64,000 nt of DNA from Curvularia sp. ZM96. Lineage: Eukaryota; Ascomycota; Dothideomycetes; Pleosporales; Pleosporaceae. Position 1 is the first letter of the stretch, and each line of letters starts with the position of its first letter. The stretch spans positions 3,720,001 through 3,784,000 of the forward strand of contig JAJGBQ010000003.1 in assembly GCA_022457065.1 (NCBI GenBank), in the 5' to 3' direction. Below, piece after piece: positions 11,348-22,302 of this stretch. The notes under the pieces are model-generated. The model was not told the origin of the DNA. It did not search any database and saw nothing but the letters and a program-made list of their open reading frames with translations. The position numbers and the translations under genes are program-made.

Positions 11348-13241
11348 ATGACTCTAGTAACAGCACTGGTTCCTCAATGGGGTATTTTGGTTCTATTTTC
11401 AGCCTCTGTTCTCGCATGCTGCTTGGGTTGGATTATTTACGCGAAGTACTTCCATCCGTTGGCCAAGTACCCGGGACCATTCTTCGCGTCTTTCACACGT
11501 CTGTGGCTCATCACCGATGTTGCTCGGGGCAGTTCCGAAAAGACGCAACGGCGTCTACACGAGAGATATGGTCAGTCTGAAACAATCAAAATTCATGTGC
11601 AATCGGCATTGACGTTCCTAGGACCGATTGTTCGGATCGCGCCAAATGAAGTCGCCATAGCGGACCCTGAAGCCATCCGAACTATCTACTCGGCTCATTC
11701 TGGCTTCACAAAGGTCAATCCTCTGTCACCGTGTTTTCTCAGAAGGGCAATGCTAAATCCAGCAGACTGACTTCTATCTCCCCTTTCGAACGAAATGGGG
11801 AAGATACCCAGACGCTTTCACAAATCTCAACGAGCGCCAGCATGCTGAAAGACGAAGGATAGTCAATCCGCTTTACTCCTTGTCGAACATCGTGCAGCTG
11901 GAAGAAGATATTGACAAATGCGTACAACTGCTCGTCGCCAAGTTTACAGAATGTGCTGTTCGGAGCTCAGTCATTGATATGTCAGAATGGGTGCAGTGGT
12001 AAGAATATGTAGCTGTCGAGTGCTTAGCTTTCATTTCACTCACGGTACAAACAGGTACGCCTTTGACTCTATCGGCCAGCTATTTTTCAGCCGCATGTTT
12101 GGCTTCCTGAAATACGGACGCGATTACAATGGCTACATCAACTCCTTGGACCTTCTCATCCCCTTCATCGCCGTTGCCTGCGCTTCGCCTAGCTATCTTC
12201 GCACGCTCGTTCTTCTCGGCGGCGCTGCTATCCCCCGAGTTTTCAAAGCCCTCAAAGCGCTCAAGCACATTGAGACAGCGTCCGAGGCATGCGTTGTCGA
12301 GCGCCAAAATCTCATCACTAGCGGGAAAGCCGAAGACTACGAAGACATGCTCCAGAGCTTCTTTGATATTATGAGGGAGAAGGGTCAACAAAAAGACTTT
12401 GGCTTCACAGAGATCAAGATGGAAGCGTACGGCGCATTGTAAGCTTACTGACTCCCCACAACAAAGCAGTATTCCGCACACGAAAGAAACTAATTTCTCC
12501 AGCATCGCCGGATCTGACACCACCGCCGCAGCCATAACATCTATTCTCTATCACATCATGCGCTCGCCAGCCGCCTACGCCAAACTCACCGCGGAAATCG
12601 ACCAAGCCGACCAAGACGGTCTACTCAGCCCCGACATTCAATACCACGAGGCAGTCGGTCTACCATATCTAATGGCCTGCTGCAAAGAAGGCATGCGTCT
12701 GCACCCCAGCATTGGCATAACGCTGCCCCGGCTTGTTCCAAAAGGTGGGTGCGTCATCGCTGGGCATTGGTTTCCCGAGGGCACACGGGTCGGTGTCAAC
12801 GCGGCGGTTGTACAGCGCGACAAGGCTGTTTTCGGTCCTGATGCGGACGAGTTCGTGCCTGAGCGGTGGTATACACCTGAGGCGGCGAAGATGGAGAGGT
12901 ACATGTTTCAGGTGAGTCATTCTAATCACGCGTTGGTGAATTGAGAAGATGGTGCTAACAGGATGTAGTTTGGCGGAGGTACGAGAACGTGCATTGGAAA
13001 GAATGTAAGTTTTGTCAATCTGCACAAAGTTCGCTTTGGTTAGTGAAAGAGAGCTGACATCAAGAATTAGATCTCACTGTGCGAAATGTACAAAGTTATC
13101 CCTCAGCTCGTCCGCTCGTTCGACATGCAGTTAGCAGAGCCAGAGCGCGAGTGGGAGACACGAAACTACTGGTTCAACAAGCCAAGTAAGGTATTCACAA
13201 AGATACAGTGTAGGGACAAGACTTTTACACAGATACCTTAG
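11348..13241 (+). CDS. Cytochrome P450 monooxygenase
   Basis: Membrane-anchored haem monooxygenase of the ER, 515 residues in seven exons: 11348-11570, 11622-11713, 11766-11998, 12055-12438, 12503-12911, 12969-13004 and 13071-13241. An N-terminal transmembrane helix (ILVLFSASVLACCLGWIIY) is followed by a proline hinge KYPGPF. The I-helix oxygen-binding motif is AGSDTT, the K-helix ExxR is KEGMRLHP, the PERF element is VPERW, and the haem loop is FGGGTRTCIGKN with the cysteine ligand. All motifs fall in frame only with these introns. The overall pattern resembles fungal pisatin-demethylase/benzoate-hydroxylase-like P450s, but substrate cannot be inferred. The start was chosen at the ATG with ACC before it, directly preceding the anchor; an in-frame upstream extension to 11165 looks like leader sequence. 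Confidence 0.9.
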
Positions 13242-13405
13242 GGCGGATATACAAGCGTCTTTCATTTCATTTTCTCTCTCTTTTCAAATGCTGTATTTTC
13301 AAGACAAAAAGACGACACTTCTAATACCCCCCAAAGAGCGGAATTCTATATCTCATCTTTCCTAACCCCCCAATTCCCCTACTCCCGAAACCAAAAGATA
13401 AGAAA

Positions 13406-14275
13406 TCACAATGCTACCCGATACAGCTTCCTGAACTTCGCCAGCCGATACGCCTCTGGCACACGCGGTATCTGTACAGGCGGCTGCTTAAAGCCCTCGG
13501 TACACCTAACATACCCACGCGTTTTCTGATAAGACTGTATAATCATCGCTTTGGCTGTAGCCTTGCCATCGACTACCCTATCGTGAAACTCGGCCTCCTT
13601 GCGCGCCTTCTTATCTTCACCTTTGCCCGTACCAAGCGGCGTATCATCCTCGTTAAAGTACCACCCTTGAACGCGCTTCTCAAAGTGCACATGCTTGGTC
13701 TTCTTATCGCCCGCTTCTTCTTCCCCCGCCTTCTCAGGGTCAACTGCAGCAGCAGCTACATTCGACGCCGCAACGGCGCCAGCAGGGAATGGAGGCTCCA
13801 AAATAGGCAGACCCTTCTCGATCCAGTACCACTTGCCGTGCTCGTAGTCTGCGAATTCCTTCAGAAGCCGGTTCAGCAGGTACTGCAGATAGGTGTAGTT
13901 CTCGAGGTACCCCTTCCAGTGCTGCCACTCGTACTCTTCGGTGATCTTCTCGGAGTTTTCGTCCTTGAGGCGCTGGAGGATGATGCCTTTGAGTTCCATG
14001 GCGCAGCGCACGTCGTTGAGTTCCATGAGCCAGGACTCAGTGGCGCCGATGGCGGCTTCAGGGGCGATGGTGTAGACTAGGCCCTGGTGGATGCGGAGTT
14101 GGCGCTGGTCTAGGTCGGCAAAGGTGCCGGTGCAACGGTTGATGTGGGTTTGTTGCTCGTTGATGAGGGGGTTGATTCTTAGGATGGCTTCGCGGATCTC
14201 GGAGTAGTTGGTGCCGTCGATGGGGATGCCGGCAGGGAGGGGGCGGATAGGGCCTTTTCTATGGAAGAGGTGCAT
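13406..14275 (-). CDS. Hypothetical protein, 289 residues, lysine/glutamate rich
   Basis: Single open frame from ATG to stop with even, protein-like composition. The first half is predicted helical (INPLINEQQTHINRC and a Leu/Glu-rich region). The middle has an alanine-rich then acidic/lysine linker (DPEKAGEEEAGDKKTK). The C-terminal part contains HVHFEKRVQGWYFNEDD and ends basic. No signal peptide or membrane segment is seen. I do not recognise the family. It ends only 164 bases from the P450 stop, tail to tail. Confidence 0.65.
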   Translation of the reverse strand: MHLFHRKGPIRPLPAGIPIDGTNYSEIREAILRINPLINEQQTHINRCTGTFADLDQRQLRIHQGLVYTIAPEAAIGATESWLMELNDVRCAMELKGIILQRLKDENSEKITEEYEWQHWKGYLENYTYLQYLLNRLLKEFADYEHGKWYWIEKGLPILEPPFPAGAVAASNVAAAAVDPEKAGEEEAGDKKTKHVHFEKRVQGWYFNEDDTPLGTGKGEDKKARKEAEFHDRVVDGKATAKAMIIQSYQKTRGYVRCTEGFKQPPVQIPRVPEAYRLAKFRKLYRVAL

Positions 14276-14544
14276 GGTTGGAGATTTGGGTGGATGTTTG
14301 ATATGGGGTGTTGGAATGGGAAAAGTTAGGGGATGAATGGGAATTGGTTGGTTATGCGGATGAGAAGATGGTTGATTGGATAAATGAAGACAGACAACAA
14401 GTATTTTGTTCTTTTATGGGCTTCTAGAATGGAACTTGTGAACCATCAGTGTTGATTTCATGGGATATGTAGATATACAATGTCGACGATGCAGCGCTCC
14501 ATAGAATTGCGTGAAAGACATCAAACGGAAATGGTGAGACACTT

Positions 14545-15636
14545 TCACATCCGCGCTCGATCTCCGTGGTCGGCGTTGACCAGTACATATCGATATCTGG
14601 CGTGTCCGTCTTCCATGTCGACCACGCACTGGTTCGCATCCTTCATATTCCTCTTTTGCACCCATGGCTTAACTCCCTTCTCAGCAGCAAAGTTTAACAT
14701 CTCTTCGATCTGCTTGGGACTGCCAATCTGACTTCCTCCAATCTTACAGCCCTTGCCAATCAAGCCAAATGCCGAAATTTGCGGCAGTTTGTCTTCTGGT
14801 GCGCCAACTTGAATGAAAGCACCACCGGTTCGCAGAAGTCGCAGGTAGGACTCCAGGGGCATGTCTGGGGAAGAGACAGTGCTGATGATGAGATCAAGGG
14901 ATCGGCTGTGCTTCCGTGCCCATTTCTCGTCTTCTGAAGTCGCAATGTAGTCTGTCGCACCCATTGCCTTGGCGTCTTCAACCTTGTTCCTCTTCCGGCT
15001 GATGGCTACGACCTTTTCACAGCCCAGTGCTTTTGCGAACAAGATACCAAAGTGACCAAGACCGCCTAGGCCGATAATCCCAACCTTCTTTCCTGGCCCA
15101 GCGCCGTTGTTTTTGAGTGGAGAGTACACAGTAATACCTCCACACATCATAGGGGCTGCATCCTCACTCTTGAGCGCTGCTGGTATCCTAATGGCAAAAT
15201 GCGCCGGCACACGGACATAGTCGGCATACCCACCCATGCTCCAGCTTCCGTCTGGATACTTGGAGTTGTAAGTACTCACCATCTTGGGACAATGCTGTTC
15301 GATACCCGCACTACATTCTTCACAATCGTTGCGTAAACAGCTGAAGGCCTGAGCGCCTACTCCGACGCGGTCACCAAGCTTGAGGTTCTTTACCCTGTCT
15401 CCCATGCGAACGACATGGCCCACGATTTCATGTCCCACGCACGTGGGATAGTGGGTGGTGGCCCAGCCTGAGCGCAACGTGTGTATGTCGCTACCGCAGA
15501 TGCCGCAGTGTGAGATTTTGATGTCGACATCAATGTCGTTGAAGGGTTTTGGCTTGAACGAAGACCAGGTCATCTTGCCCTGGGCGGCGCCCTTGTCGTG
15601 GCCTAGCCATCCGTTGAACTCTGCGGGTGATGTCAT
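14545..15636 (-). CDS. Zinc alcohol dehydrogenase, cinnamyl-alcohol/ADH6 type
   Basis: Medium-chain NADP-dependent dehydrogenase, 363 residues, no introns. The catalytic zinc site is seen in HCGICGSDIHTLRSG and VGHEIVGHV. The structural zinc lobe has cysteines in CLRNDCEECSAGIEQHC. The Rossmann motif is GLGGLGHFGILFAKALG, and CGGITVYSPL is typical of CAD/ADH6 enzymes that reduce branched and aromatic aldehydes. The start is the ATG at 15636 (MTSPAEFNGW), which aligns with the usual family N-terminus; the longer open frame upstream lacks an ATG. The last three residues are ARM, a weak fit to a peroxisomal PTS1 signal that is probably not functional. Confidence 0.9.
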   Translation of the reverse strand: MTSPAEFNGWLGHDKGAAQGKMTWSSFKPKPFNDIDVDIKISHCGICGSDIHTLRSGWATTHYPTCVGHEIVGHVVRMGDRVKNLKLGDRVGVGAQAFSCLRNDCEECSAGIEQHCPKMVSTYNSKYPDGSWSMGGYADYVRVPAHFAIRIPAALKSEDAAPMMCGGITVYSPLKNNGAGPGKKVGIIGLGGLGHFGILFAKALGCEKVVAISRKRNKVEDAKAMGATDYIATSEDEKWARKHSRSLDLIISTVSSPDMPLESYLRLLRTGGAFIQVGAPEDKLPQISAFGLIGKGCKIGGSQIGSPKQIEEMLNFAAEKGVKPWVQKRNMKDANQCVVDMEDGHARYRYVLVNADHGDRARM

Positions 15637-16213
15637 GGCGGTCGCGTGTCCAGGTCCTGACAATAACTGTGACGGTGGAGATAAATTAACAGACAATTAA
15701 AAGCGACTTTTGATCAATGGGGAGGGGAAGTCCGTGGTTTTCGATACTTGGTGTCGCGACGCCGACGGCAGCGCTCTGAACCGAGCATCGCCGGCGTCAT
15801 TGTGCCTGGAGAAAGATATCCGAGGCATCTTGTGGGAGTCTGGCCGCAATTGAGGGGTCCTCGGAGTTTAACATTAGGTCCGCGATGCTCACGTGATACC
15901 GAAGCCCTCGCATATCACACAATGCTGGTCAAGTAGCAAATGGTAGCTTGGGGCATTCTATGAATGAATACAATGATTACAGATATTGGAAAGCTGGTAT
16001 GTTGGCGAGTTTGGAAAAGATATCTTTGATCAAGATCGAGAGGGGGAATGTACTTTATATGGTGACGCTAGCAATAGGACCATGATGGCGAGCCAACCTG
16101 TATCCATACAACATGACTATATACTTTGAAACGGCGTGCATGTGTAACTAGATATTAAGTCTCATAACGAACGATGATGAAGACGAGGACGAATCGCAAC
16201 GTATACTTACTGC
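15637..16213. other. Intergenic
   Basis: Promoter of the alcohol dehydrogenase and 3' end of the FAD monooxygenase. No motif or gene recognised. Confidence 0.6.
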
Positions 16214-17571
16214 TCAAGCATCTGTCTTTTTCATGCCTTTGGTGAAAAGAGGGCTTTGGCGGACGCGCTCCCAATCGTGCAGCAAAGTCGTGTTTGCCGT
16301 GCAGTCCCTCACTTCGGTCCCTCCTCGTTTGATGACCTCGTCTTCGAAAGCCGTTATGATAGTCGGCCGGTCTTGGCCAGCATCGATTTTGGTGAGGGCC
16401 TCACACAACTTGCCTGCATCTGTCACCGCATGGTTAAGGCCTTGCCCCCGCTGGTATGTCATAGGATGAGCAGCATCGCCCACTAGGGTTACTCTTCCTC
16501 GGTGATTGTCCCAGCGGTGGCCGTCCATGCCTGGATCCCACTCGGTAAGGCCTAGATACCAAACCGGAGTGTCGTCTGGAGTCCACTCGAAGGCGCTTTT
16601 CCAGGGATCGCAAAACTGCTTAGCAAACTCCTTCTGCTGAGCCAGACGCTGGGCATGAGTCCAGTCCTTGGTGGCCTCCTGCTCCTCGAGGCTGGATTGC
16701 CACGAGATGTAGTAGAAGAAGGTCCAGGACGACGGGTCATCCGCGTCTGGGGCATCGTGCATGCCGAAAAAGGCAAAGTGGTTTTTCGGATGGGCGGACG
16801 CCAGATACAGCGGATGAAAGGACCTCAGATGGAGAGCTTGCTCCCTGGTGAACTTGGACTGAACAAACGTGGCAGCATAGGGGATATGGTTGATGGCACC
16901 TAGCTCGCGGCCCAGTAAGATCTGGCGGGATGCTGAGCGGGCACCATCCGCGCCGACAAGCATGCTTCCCGTGGCTGTGGTACCGTCGGCAAAGTGGGCG
17001 ATTACGGACTGGCCATTGCTGGCGTATGAGATGTCTTGCAGCGGCTTCTCATAGCGAATATCAAGGCCTTCAGACAGCAGATGGCGCAGCTTGCTTCTTC
17101 GCAGGCGGTAGAAGGGGCCAAAGGTGATGGCTGCCACAAGCTCTCCAGTGTCACCACGCAGCCATTTCAGCGTATCCTGGTCTTTTGTGGGCACGTTGGG
17201 GTCGACCTGGACGCTCTGAATCCGGTGCTCCCACCAGCCGTCGGGCATGAGGCCTCGTAGCACTGGGGCGCCCCAATGCAAGCCCATGTTCCAGTCGCGG
17301 TCGCCATGGTCTGCGCTCGTCTTCTCGAAGACAGTGCACGGAATCCCGGCCTGGTGGTAGTTGTCAGCGCTAGGTGTATGCGGGCTCCGAGGACACGGGG
17401 CAGAATACACACTTTGCAAAGGCCTTGAGCGAGCGCCAGGCCCGTTATGCCTGCGAATCAGTGAGCGAGCGACACGGTGACATGGGGCGCTGTCGGCATA
17501 CCGGAGCCAATTATAAGAACCCTCCGGTGCACATCCTCTGCTGCCACAGGGCTGTCCAGAGCTTCTCCCAT
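16214..17571 (-). CDS. FAD-dependent monooxygenase, salicylate-hydroxylase-like
   Basis: Class A flavoprotein monooxygenase, about 414 residues. Exons on the minus strand are 17571-17502, 17450-17413 and 17350-16214. The two small 5' exons are easily missed but supply the dinucleotide fold: RVLIIGSGITGLALAQGLC, then GIPCTVFEK. Further motifs are LVGADGARSASRQIL (DG motif) and VTLVGDAAHPMTYQRGQG (GD motif), so FAD binding is complete. No membrane anchor is visible. It hydroxylates an aromatic or related small molecule using NAD(P)H; the substrate is unknown. It is divergent from a LaeA-like methyltransferase 0.9 kb away. Confidence 0.85.
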
Positions 17572-18482
17572 TGCAACGCGCGCCTCGTGGGGATTGGAGT
17601 TTCTTTCAGTTTCAGCAAACGCGATCGACGACATTTACGACCTTGCCATGGACAAGGCCCAGCAGCTCCGCCCGCCCAACTGACAGACGCCTCCACTTGG
17701 CCCACGCAGCTCGATGCAACAGCCGCGCGGCCCGATTAGATGAACGACACGCCCCTCGACCCAGCCGCCGAATCACTCGCCCTGCGGCTAAACAGCCTTG
17801 AGCTGGGCAAGCACTAGCCCTGGCACGTTAACCCGGAAAAAAATTGAATGATCAAAAGGCGTGGATGCAGCCAGCCACTAGCCTCAGGCGGCTTTTTTCT
17901 CCTGCCAACGTGGTGCAAGGCTGCCGCCAACGCGCGCCATGATCGGTCGGGGCGGAGAGCCAAGTCGGAGCGAGGGACGGCAAGGAAAAGGCCGTTGGAG
18001 GGCGTTGCCAGGCGTGGCATGGCCTGACTTTGTTGGAGTTGGAGGCGGAGAGGGCTGGCCACGTTGTCGGCGAATCAGAAGGGCCGGGCAGGGTGGCCGG
18101 TGCTTGCAGGATCGCCTCGGGGATGCTGCGCGAACGCGGCGCCATAGCGGACCCTCGTCCACCACAGTCCATCCCATCTGCCATCTGCCATCTGCCCGCC
18201 CGCTTGCTGCTATTGCCTCTCCTCTGCATACTCGCGACCAAGTTGACGGCGACGACAACTACGACGCCGTTGCCAAAGATAGACGGGCCCATCTCGAGGC
18301 AACCCCGGACCTGGCCGCTGGCGGTTCCTTGACCCAGTCACTACCGAGTAATAGTACCACGCACCTACTATGTAACCCCCTCGGCCCGCATTGCCCCAGG
18401 CCCTTCATCTAACCCAGGCCCGCTACACACACGCACACACGCGCTCACTTTCTCTTTCTTTCTCTCCCCAGTGCCCCCACCC
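17572..18482. other. Divergent promoter region, monooxygenase / methyltransferase
   Basis: 911 bases, GC-rich, with a CT-rich stretch and (AC)n bits just before the methyltransferase start. Open frames inside are low complexity and were not accepted. Confidence 0.55.
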
Positions 18483-19697
18483 ATGGCCTCGTCCACCCCG
18501 CCCAAGTCATCCCAAGCGATCGGCATCCATGCCCACGCCCAGGACAGTGCCATGCACTTGCAAGACTCAGAACATACGGCTCCCGCCTCCACATACCCGC
18601 CGTCGCACTCGCCCGCCACCGTGACCGAGGACGATGAGGCATTCGGGGGTGACTCCTCAGACTCCGGCTTTGACAGCGGCAGTCTGCTGGGCGATGGCAC
18701 AGATTCGCTGGCTTCGTCCATCCTCAACTACCGCATGGAAAATGGCCGCCAGTACCACGCCTACCGCGACGGCGCATACTGGGGCCCCAACGACGAGCTG
18801 GCCAAGGAGATTCTCGACTTTGCCCACCACATGTACCTCTTGACCCTCGACCAGAAGCTGCATCTGGCCCCCTTGCAGAATCCCCAGACCATCCTCGACT
18901 GCGGCACTGGTACCGGCATCTGGGCAATTGTGAGCACCACTCCCGGCGCGTCATGGAGCCAGAACTAACGCGACCAGGACATGGCAGACCAGTATCCCTC
19001 GGCAACTGTCACTGGCACCGACCTCTCCCCCATCCAGCCCGAGTGGGTCCCGCCAAACTGCCACTTTGAGATTGACGATGTCTCGCTAACCTGGACTTTT
19101 CCGCCAAACCACTTTGACTTTATCCATATTCGTGAGCTTTTCGGTTGCATTCCAGACTGGGACTTTTTCTTCGCCCAAGCCTTCCGACACACCAAACCTG
19201 GTGGCTGGATAGAAATAGTAGAGCACTCCGTGTGTCCCATCGCCGACGATGGGAGCATGGGCCCGGACCATTTCTACCACACCTGGGGCCAGGTAGTCGT
19301 CGAAATGGGCGACAAGTTTGGCAAGAGTTTTACCATCTGGGAAGAGAGTGCAGAAAGAATACGGCGAGCTGGCTTTGTCGATGTCACCGTCTTCGACTAC
19401 AAATGGCCTATGAATGGCTGGCCCACGGATAAGAAAATGAAGAACATCGGTCGATGGAACCAGCTGCGCTTGATGGACGGAGTAGAAGGCTTCATGCTGC
19501 GCTTGCTAACGCAAGTCGGTGGTGTAAGTAATGCACAATGATTTGGAATTTGGTTCTTTACTAATCATTATATACAGTGGTCAGTTGCACGAGCCCAATT
19601 GCACCTCGCCCAGATGCGCAAAGAACTGAAGAGCTACAAGACTCATGCATACCTTCCTGGAACCGTGGTCTACGCCCGGAAGCCTCTGGATTCATGA
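18483..19697 (+). CDS. LaeA-like SAM methyltransferase
   Basis: Protein of 370 residues in three exons: 18483-18929, 18978-19523 and 19578-19697. The first 80 residues are disordered and rich in S, T, P and D. The catalytic core then shows YHAYRDGAYWGPNDE, motif I LDCGTGTGIWAI, and the post-I acidic residue in VTGTDLSPIQPEW. WTFPPNHFDFIHIRELFG and KPGGWIEIVE complete the pattern of the LaeA/Llm family (UMTA-like). Members include the velvet-complex regulator LaeA and enzymes that methylate secondary metabolites. The second intron restores a C-terminal stretch ending in VVYARKP, usual for the family. Whether this is a regulator or a biosynthetic enzyme cannot be told from sequence. Confidence 0.85.
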
Positions 19698-20037
19698 GAG
19701 TGCAACTATATTTCAGTTTTGTTACCCCGTCACTGGTTTTTTTCTTAGTCGATACCCCTGCGTCTCCTACAAGCATGATAAATGGATGCTCAGCATGTTC
19801 TTAGCAACAAACTTTCAGTATTACTATTCGACCAATATCCATTCAGCATGGGCAGGGTTGCTCAGTCCCAACCTTAGTGCTTGAGGATGAATGACAAATG
19901 ACGCATCTGCCGCCACGTTAATGCGTAACACATCCAGCCCTATACCCAATTCTCACACAAATCTAGATATACTGCGATAGACGAATACCAAACATGCAGT
20001 CAAATAAAAGTCTCTATTCTATGTTCATCATACCTAC

Positions 20038-20066
20038 TTGATACATGACGCAGCCCTCGATGTCAA
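20038..20066. repeat. Dispersed 29-bp element, copy 1
   Basis: Identical in 28 of 29 positions to 23420-23448. Read on the minus strand both give the peptide pattern DIEGCVMYQ, so they could be scraps of one coding exon or of a transposon. Confidence 0.75.
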
Positions 20067-20220
20067 GAGATGCTCTTTTTTGAATAATTAGTCTTAGTAA
20101 GATATTAATTATATAATCTCTAATCCGCAGAGATTTCTACTTTCTGATATAGGCCCAAGTGGTTTCCCTAACTACTAGTCCTTTTTTGGGAGGGGATCCT
20201 TTTATCTGTTATTTGTAACA

Positions 20221-20322
20221 CTCTAAGTCTAGAGTAGGACAAGTAGTAACTACTACCTCTGAGCCTATAGGGACAAGCAGCGACGTCTACCTCCGATTCT
20301 ACTATAGAACTAGAAGTCTCTA
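20221..20322. repeat. Degenerate inverted repeat, left arm
   Basis: Aligns without gaps to the reverse complement of 22201-22302; by eye, about 82 of the first 100 positions match. Most differences are transitions or fall in TA-rich spots, as expected from RIP decay of a transposon. The two arms face each other across the small secreted protein gene. Confidence 0.8.
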
Positions 20323-20546
20323 CTTCTTCTTTCAAACAACTTTACCCTCTATAGTAATGTGATTTTGTATAGGCGCACTACTAAAATGGCTTATCTATTT
20401 GTTAGTGTTGTGGGCTCATTAACAAATTTTGCACCATCATTCTAGTCAGTAAGATAAGCGCATTTGTGTAATGTTACGTGAAGATTTTTTTTTGTTTTAC
20501 ATCAATTTGGTTCTCCATAATATGTACATTGAAGACTCTTCTCCTC

Positions 20547-21148
20547 TTACTTGCGCAAGGTGATTGCCGGGAAGATCTCGAGAAAGTCTGCCGTAGCAGT
20601 ACTGTTATCCACAAGTTCCATCATTTCTTTCAACTGCGCATCATCTAGCGCAGTGATGTCATACTTGGTTCCATCCGCAGCGAAAAAGGTGTCAGCTCGT
20701 TGGGCTTGACACGGAGAGGAATCTAGGTCTCTGGCTCTCCATGGCGGCCCTAAATTGAATCTGTAACCGGCTCCACTAATCTCTTCGGCAGGATCCCCAT
20801 TTATAAAAGCCCGGAAACAGTAGTCTGTCATACCCCCTCTTGTTTCTCGGTTTCTCAGGCATACATACCCACTTTTATCGTTGGGTCCCCAGAATAGCCT
20901 GATAGTCCATTCACGCGGAACAGCGTGCCACCCTACACGGCCCGCGAAGCCTAGGAGAGTACAGCACCTCTATAACGTTGAGAAGTTAGTGAAAATAATT
21001 CAATAAGATATAAGAGGCGTACATCAGGGTTGTAATTCGCGCATCCGAATGAAGCGTTGTCGCATGACTTGGCACCAATTCCATAGAAGCGGATGTCAAT
21101 CGCGGAGACCACGGTAGCGAGGGCTAGCGTGACGGTGAGATACTGCAT
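20547..21148 (-). CDS. Small secreted cysteine-containing protein, candidate effector
   Basis: About 182 residues, exons 21148-21023 and 20969-20547. A classic signal peptide (MQYLTVTLALATVVSA) is followed by a mature part starting IDIRFYGIGAKSCDN. The mature part has seven cysteines, including the CC pair just after the intron in NPD|RCCTL. The intron has GT-AG ends and is in phase. The pattern of C...C...NPxxCC, then a WH/VP/EW stretch, recalls small secreted proteins common in plant-associated Dothideomycetes, though I cannot name the family. No membrane segment or enzyme motif is visible. The gene sits alone in an AT-rich tract between inverted repeat arms, a usual setting for effector candidates. 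No toxicity can be claimed from sequence. Confidence 0.65.
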
Positions 21149-22200
21149 TATAGATCAAGAGTGCTTGGAAACTTTGAAAGTAAAGATGATTTGTCTTATC
21201 GACGCATGAATTTAAGACTGCACGCGTTCCGCCTTATATATCCATACTGGTTCTACCAAGTCCTAGCGGTATGTTGGATACACGCTATCTATGCAGTATG
21301 AAGCCAAATGCGCATGTGTTACAGAACTAGTGAATTTTGTGTGTTATGCTATGTGGAGGCATGGAAAAGTTCTCTTTTGGCTACATGATTTGCCAGTGGT
21401 CTACACTCAGTTCGCTAGCGCTCCTTCCTAAATATAGGCGTGGCCATGCATCCGTATAACCTTGTAAAGGTAGAATTTGCACTACCGAAAGTGATCCTGG
21501 CGGTACGTATCTAGAAAGGCAATGATTCGAAAGCGGCTAATGAGGGCCAGCATTGTTGTGCTCACCAGCTTGTGCAATTCTTACTGCATCGTTGTGGTGT
21601 GTAGCCAGATGAAGTGAATGATAGCTACAGTATCCAAATTCTGGCTGCTAGGGCCGTCCGAAAATCGCTCAGTCACAGTCTCGATAACACTAGTAGAACA
21701 CAAAAATACGTCCAGATCTTGACCATTATTGCATTTGTGTTAGCATGTTAGCCGTGCCACAGAACTACATATACGCGCCGTGCTAATAACGAAAGCACGG
21801 TTGCCAAGTTTCACAATGCGAGTTCATCACATCCTCCTCAAATAGTAATAGAATCGCTTCGAGGGTCGTACAGTAGCGGCCCCTGTTCTCCATTAGAGAC
21901 TATTCGCAAGGTACAGTAGCGTTGAGAGAATGACAAGGATTTCGGTTAAAGGTTTGTCCTGTGCTGTACACGTCTTACTGCACCAGGACGCACCTTAGGT
22001 GCGCACGGACTCCTTTCTCCGCTCGTCGTCCTGCGTAGCTTCAGCATAACGCAAATATTTGTCCTATTTACACATTTGACGCGTAGAATCTGCTTATGAT
22101 AATGCTCAAGCGACATGCCGGCTACAAGGATGTTAAAAGGCGTATTTAAGAGGCTCTTGAAACGCTAGAGTCCTCTCCTAGTCCTGTCAAAACAGAGGAA

Positions 22201-22302
22201 CGGAGGCTGCTTGTTCTACAGCAGACTCAGAGGTAGATGTCCCTGCTTGTCCCTTTATGTTCAGAGGCAGGAGTTACTACTTATCATATTCTAGACTCAG
22301 AG
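22201..22302. repeat. Degenerate inverted repeat, right arm
   Basis: Inverted partner of 20221-20322; see that entry. Centre-to-centre distance is about 2.0 kb. Confidence 0.8.

Larger units (their letters stand above)
19698..20546. other. AT-rich intergenic tract with repeat remnants
   Basis: Contains one copy of a dispersed 29-base element (20038-20066) and one arm of a degenerate inverted repeat (20221-20322). AT content is clearly higher than in the genes to the left. No gene seen. Confidence 0.6.

Noticed and set aside
15637..15696. N-terminal extension of the alcohol dehydrogenase
   Set aside because: The extension has no ATG; the ATG at 15636 matches the family start.
20863..20910. 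Possible second intron in the small secreted protein gene (GTATGT donor)
   Set aside because: The matching acceptor gives a 44-base intron that breaks the reading frame, while the unspliced frame is open.
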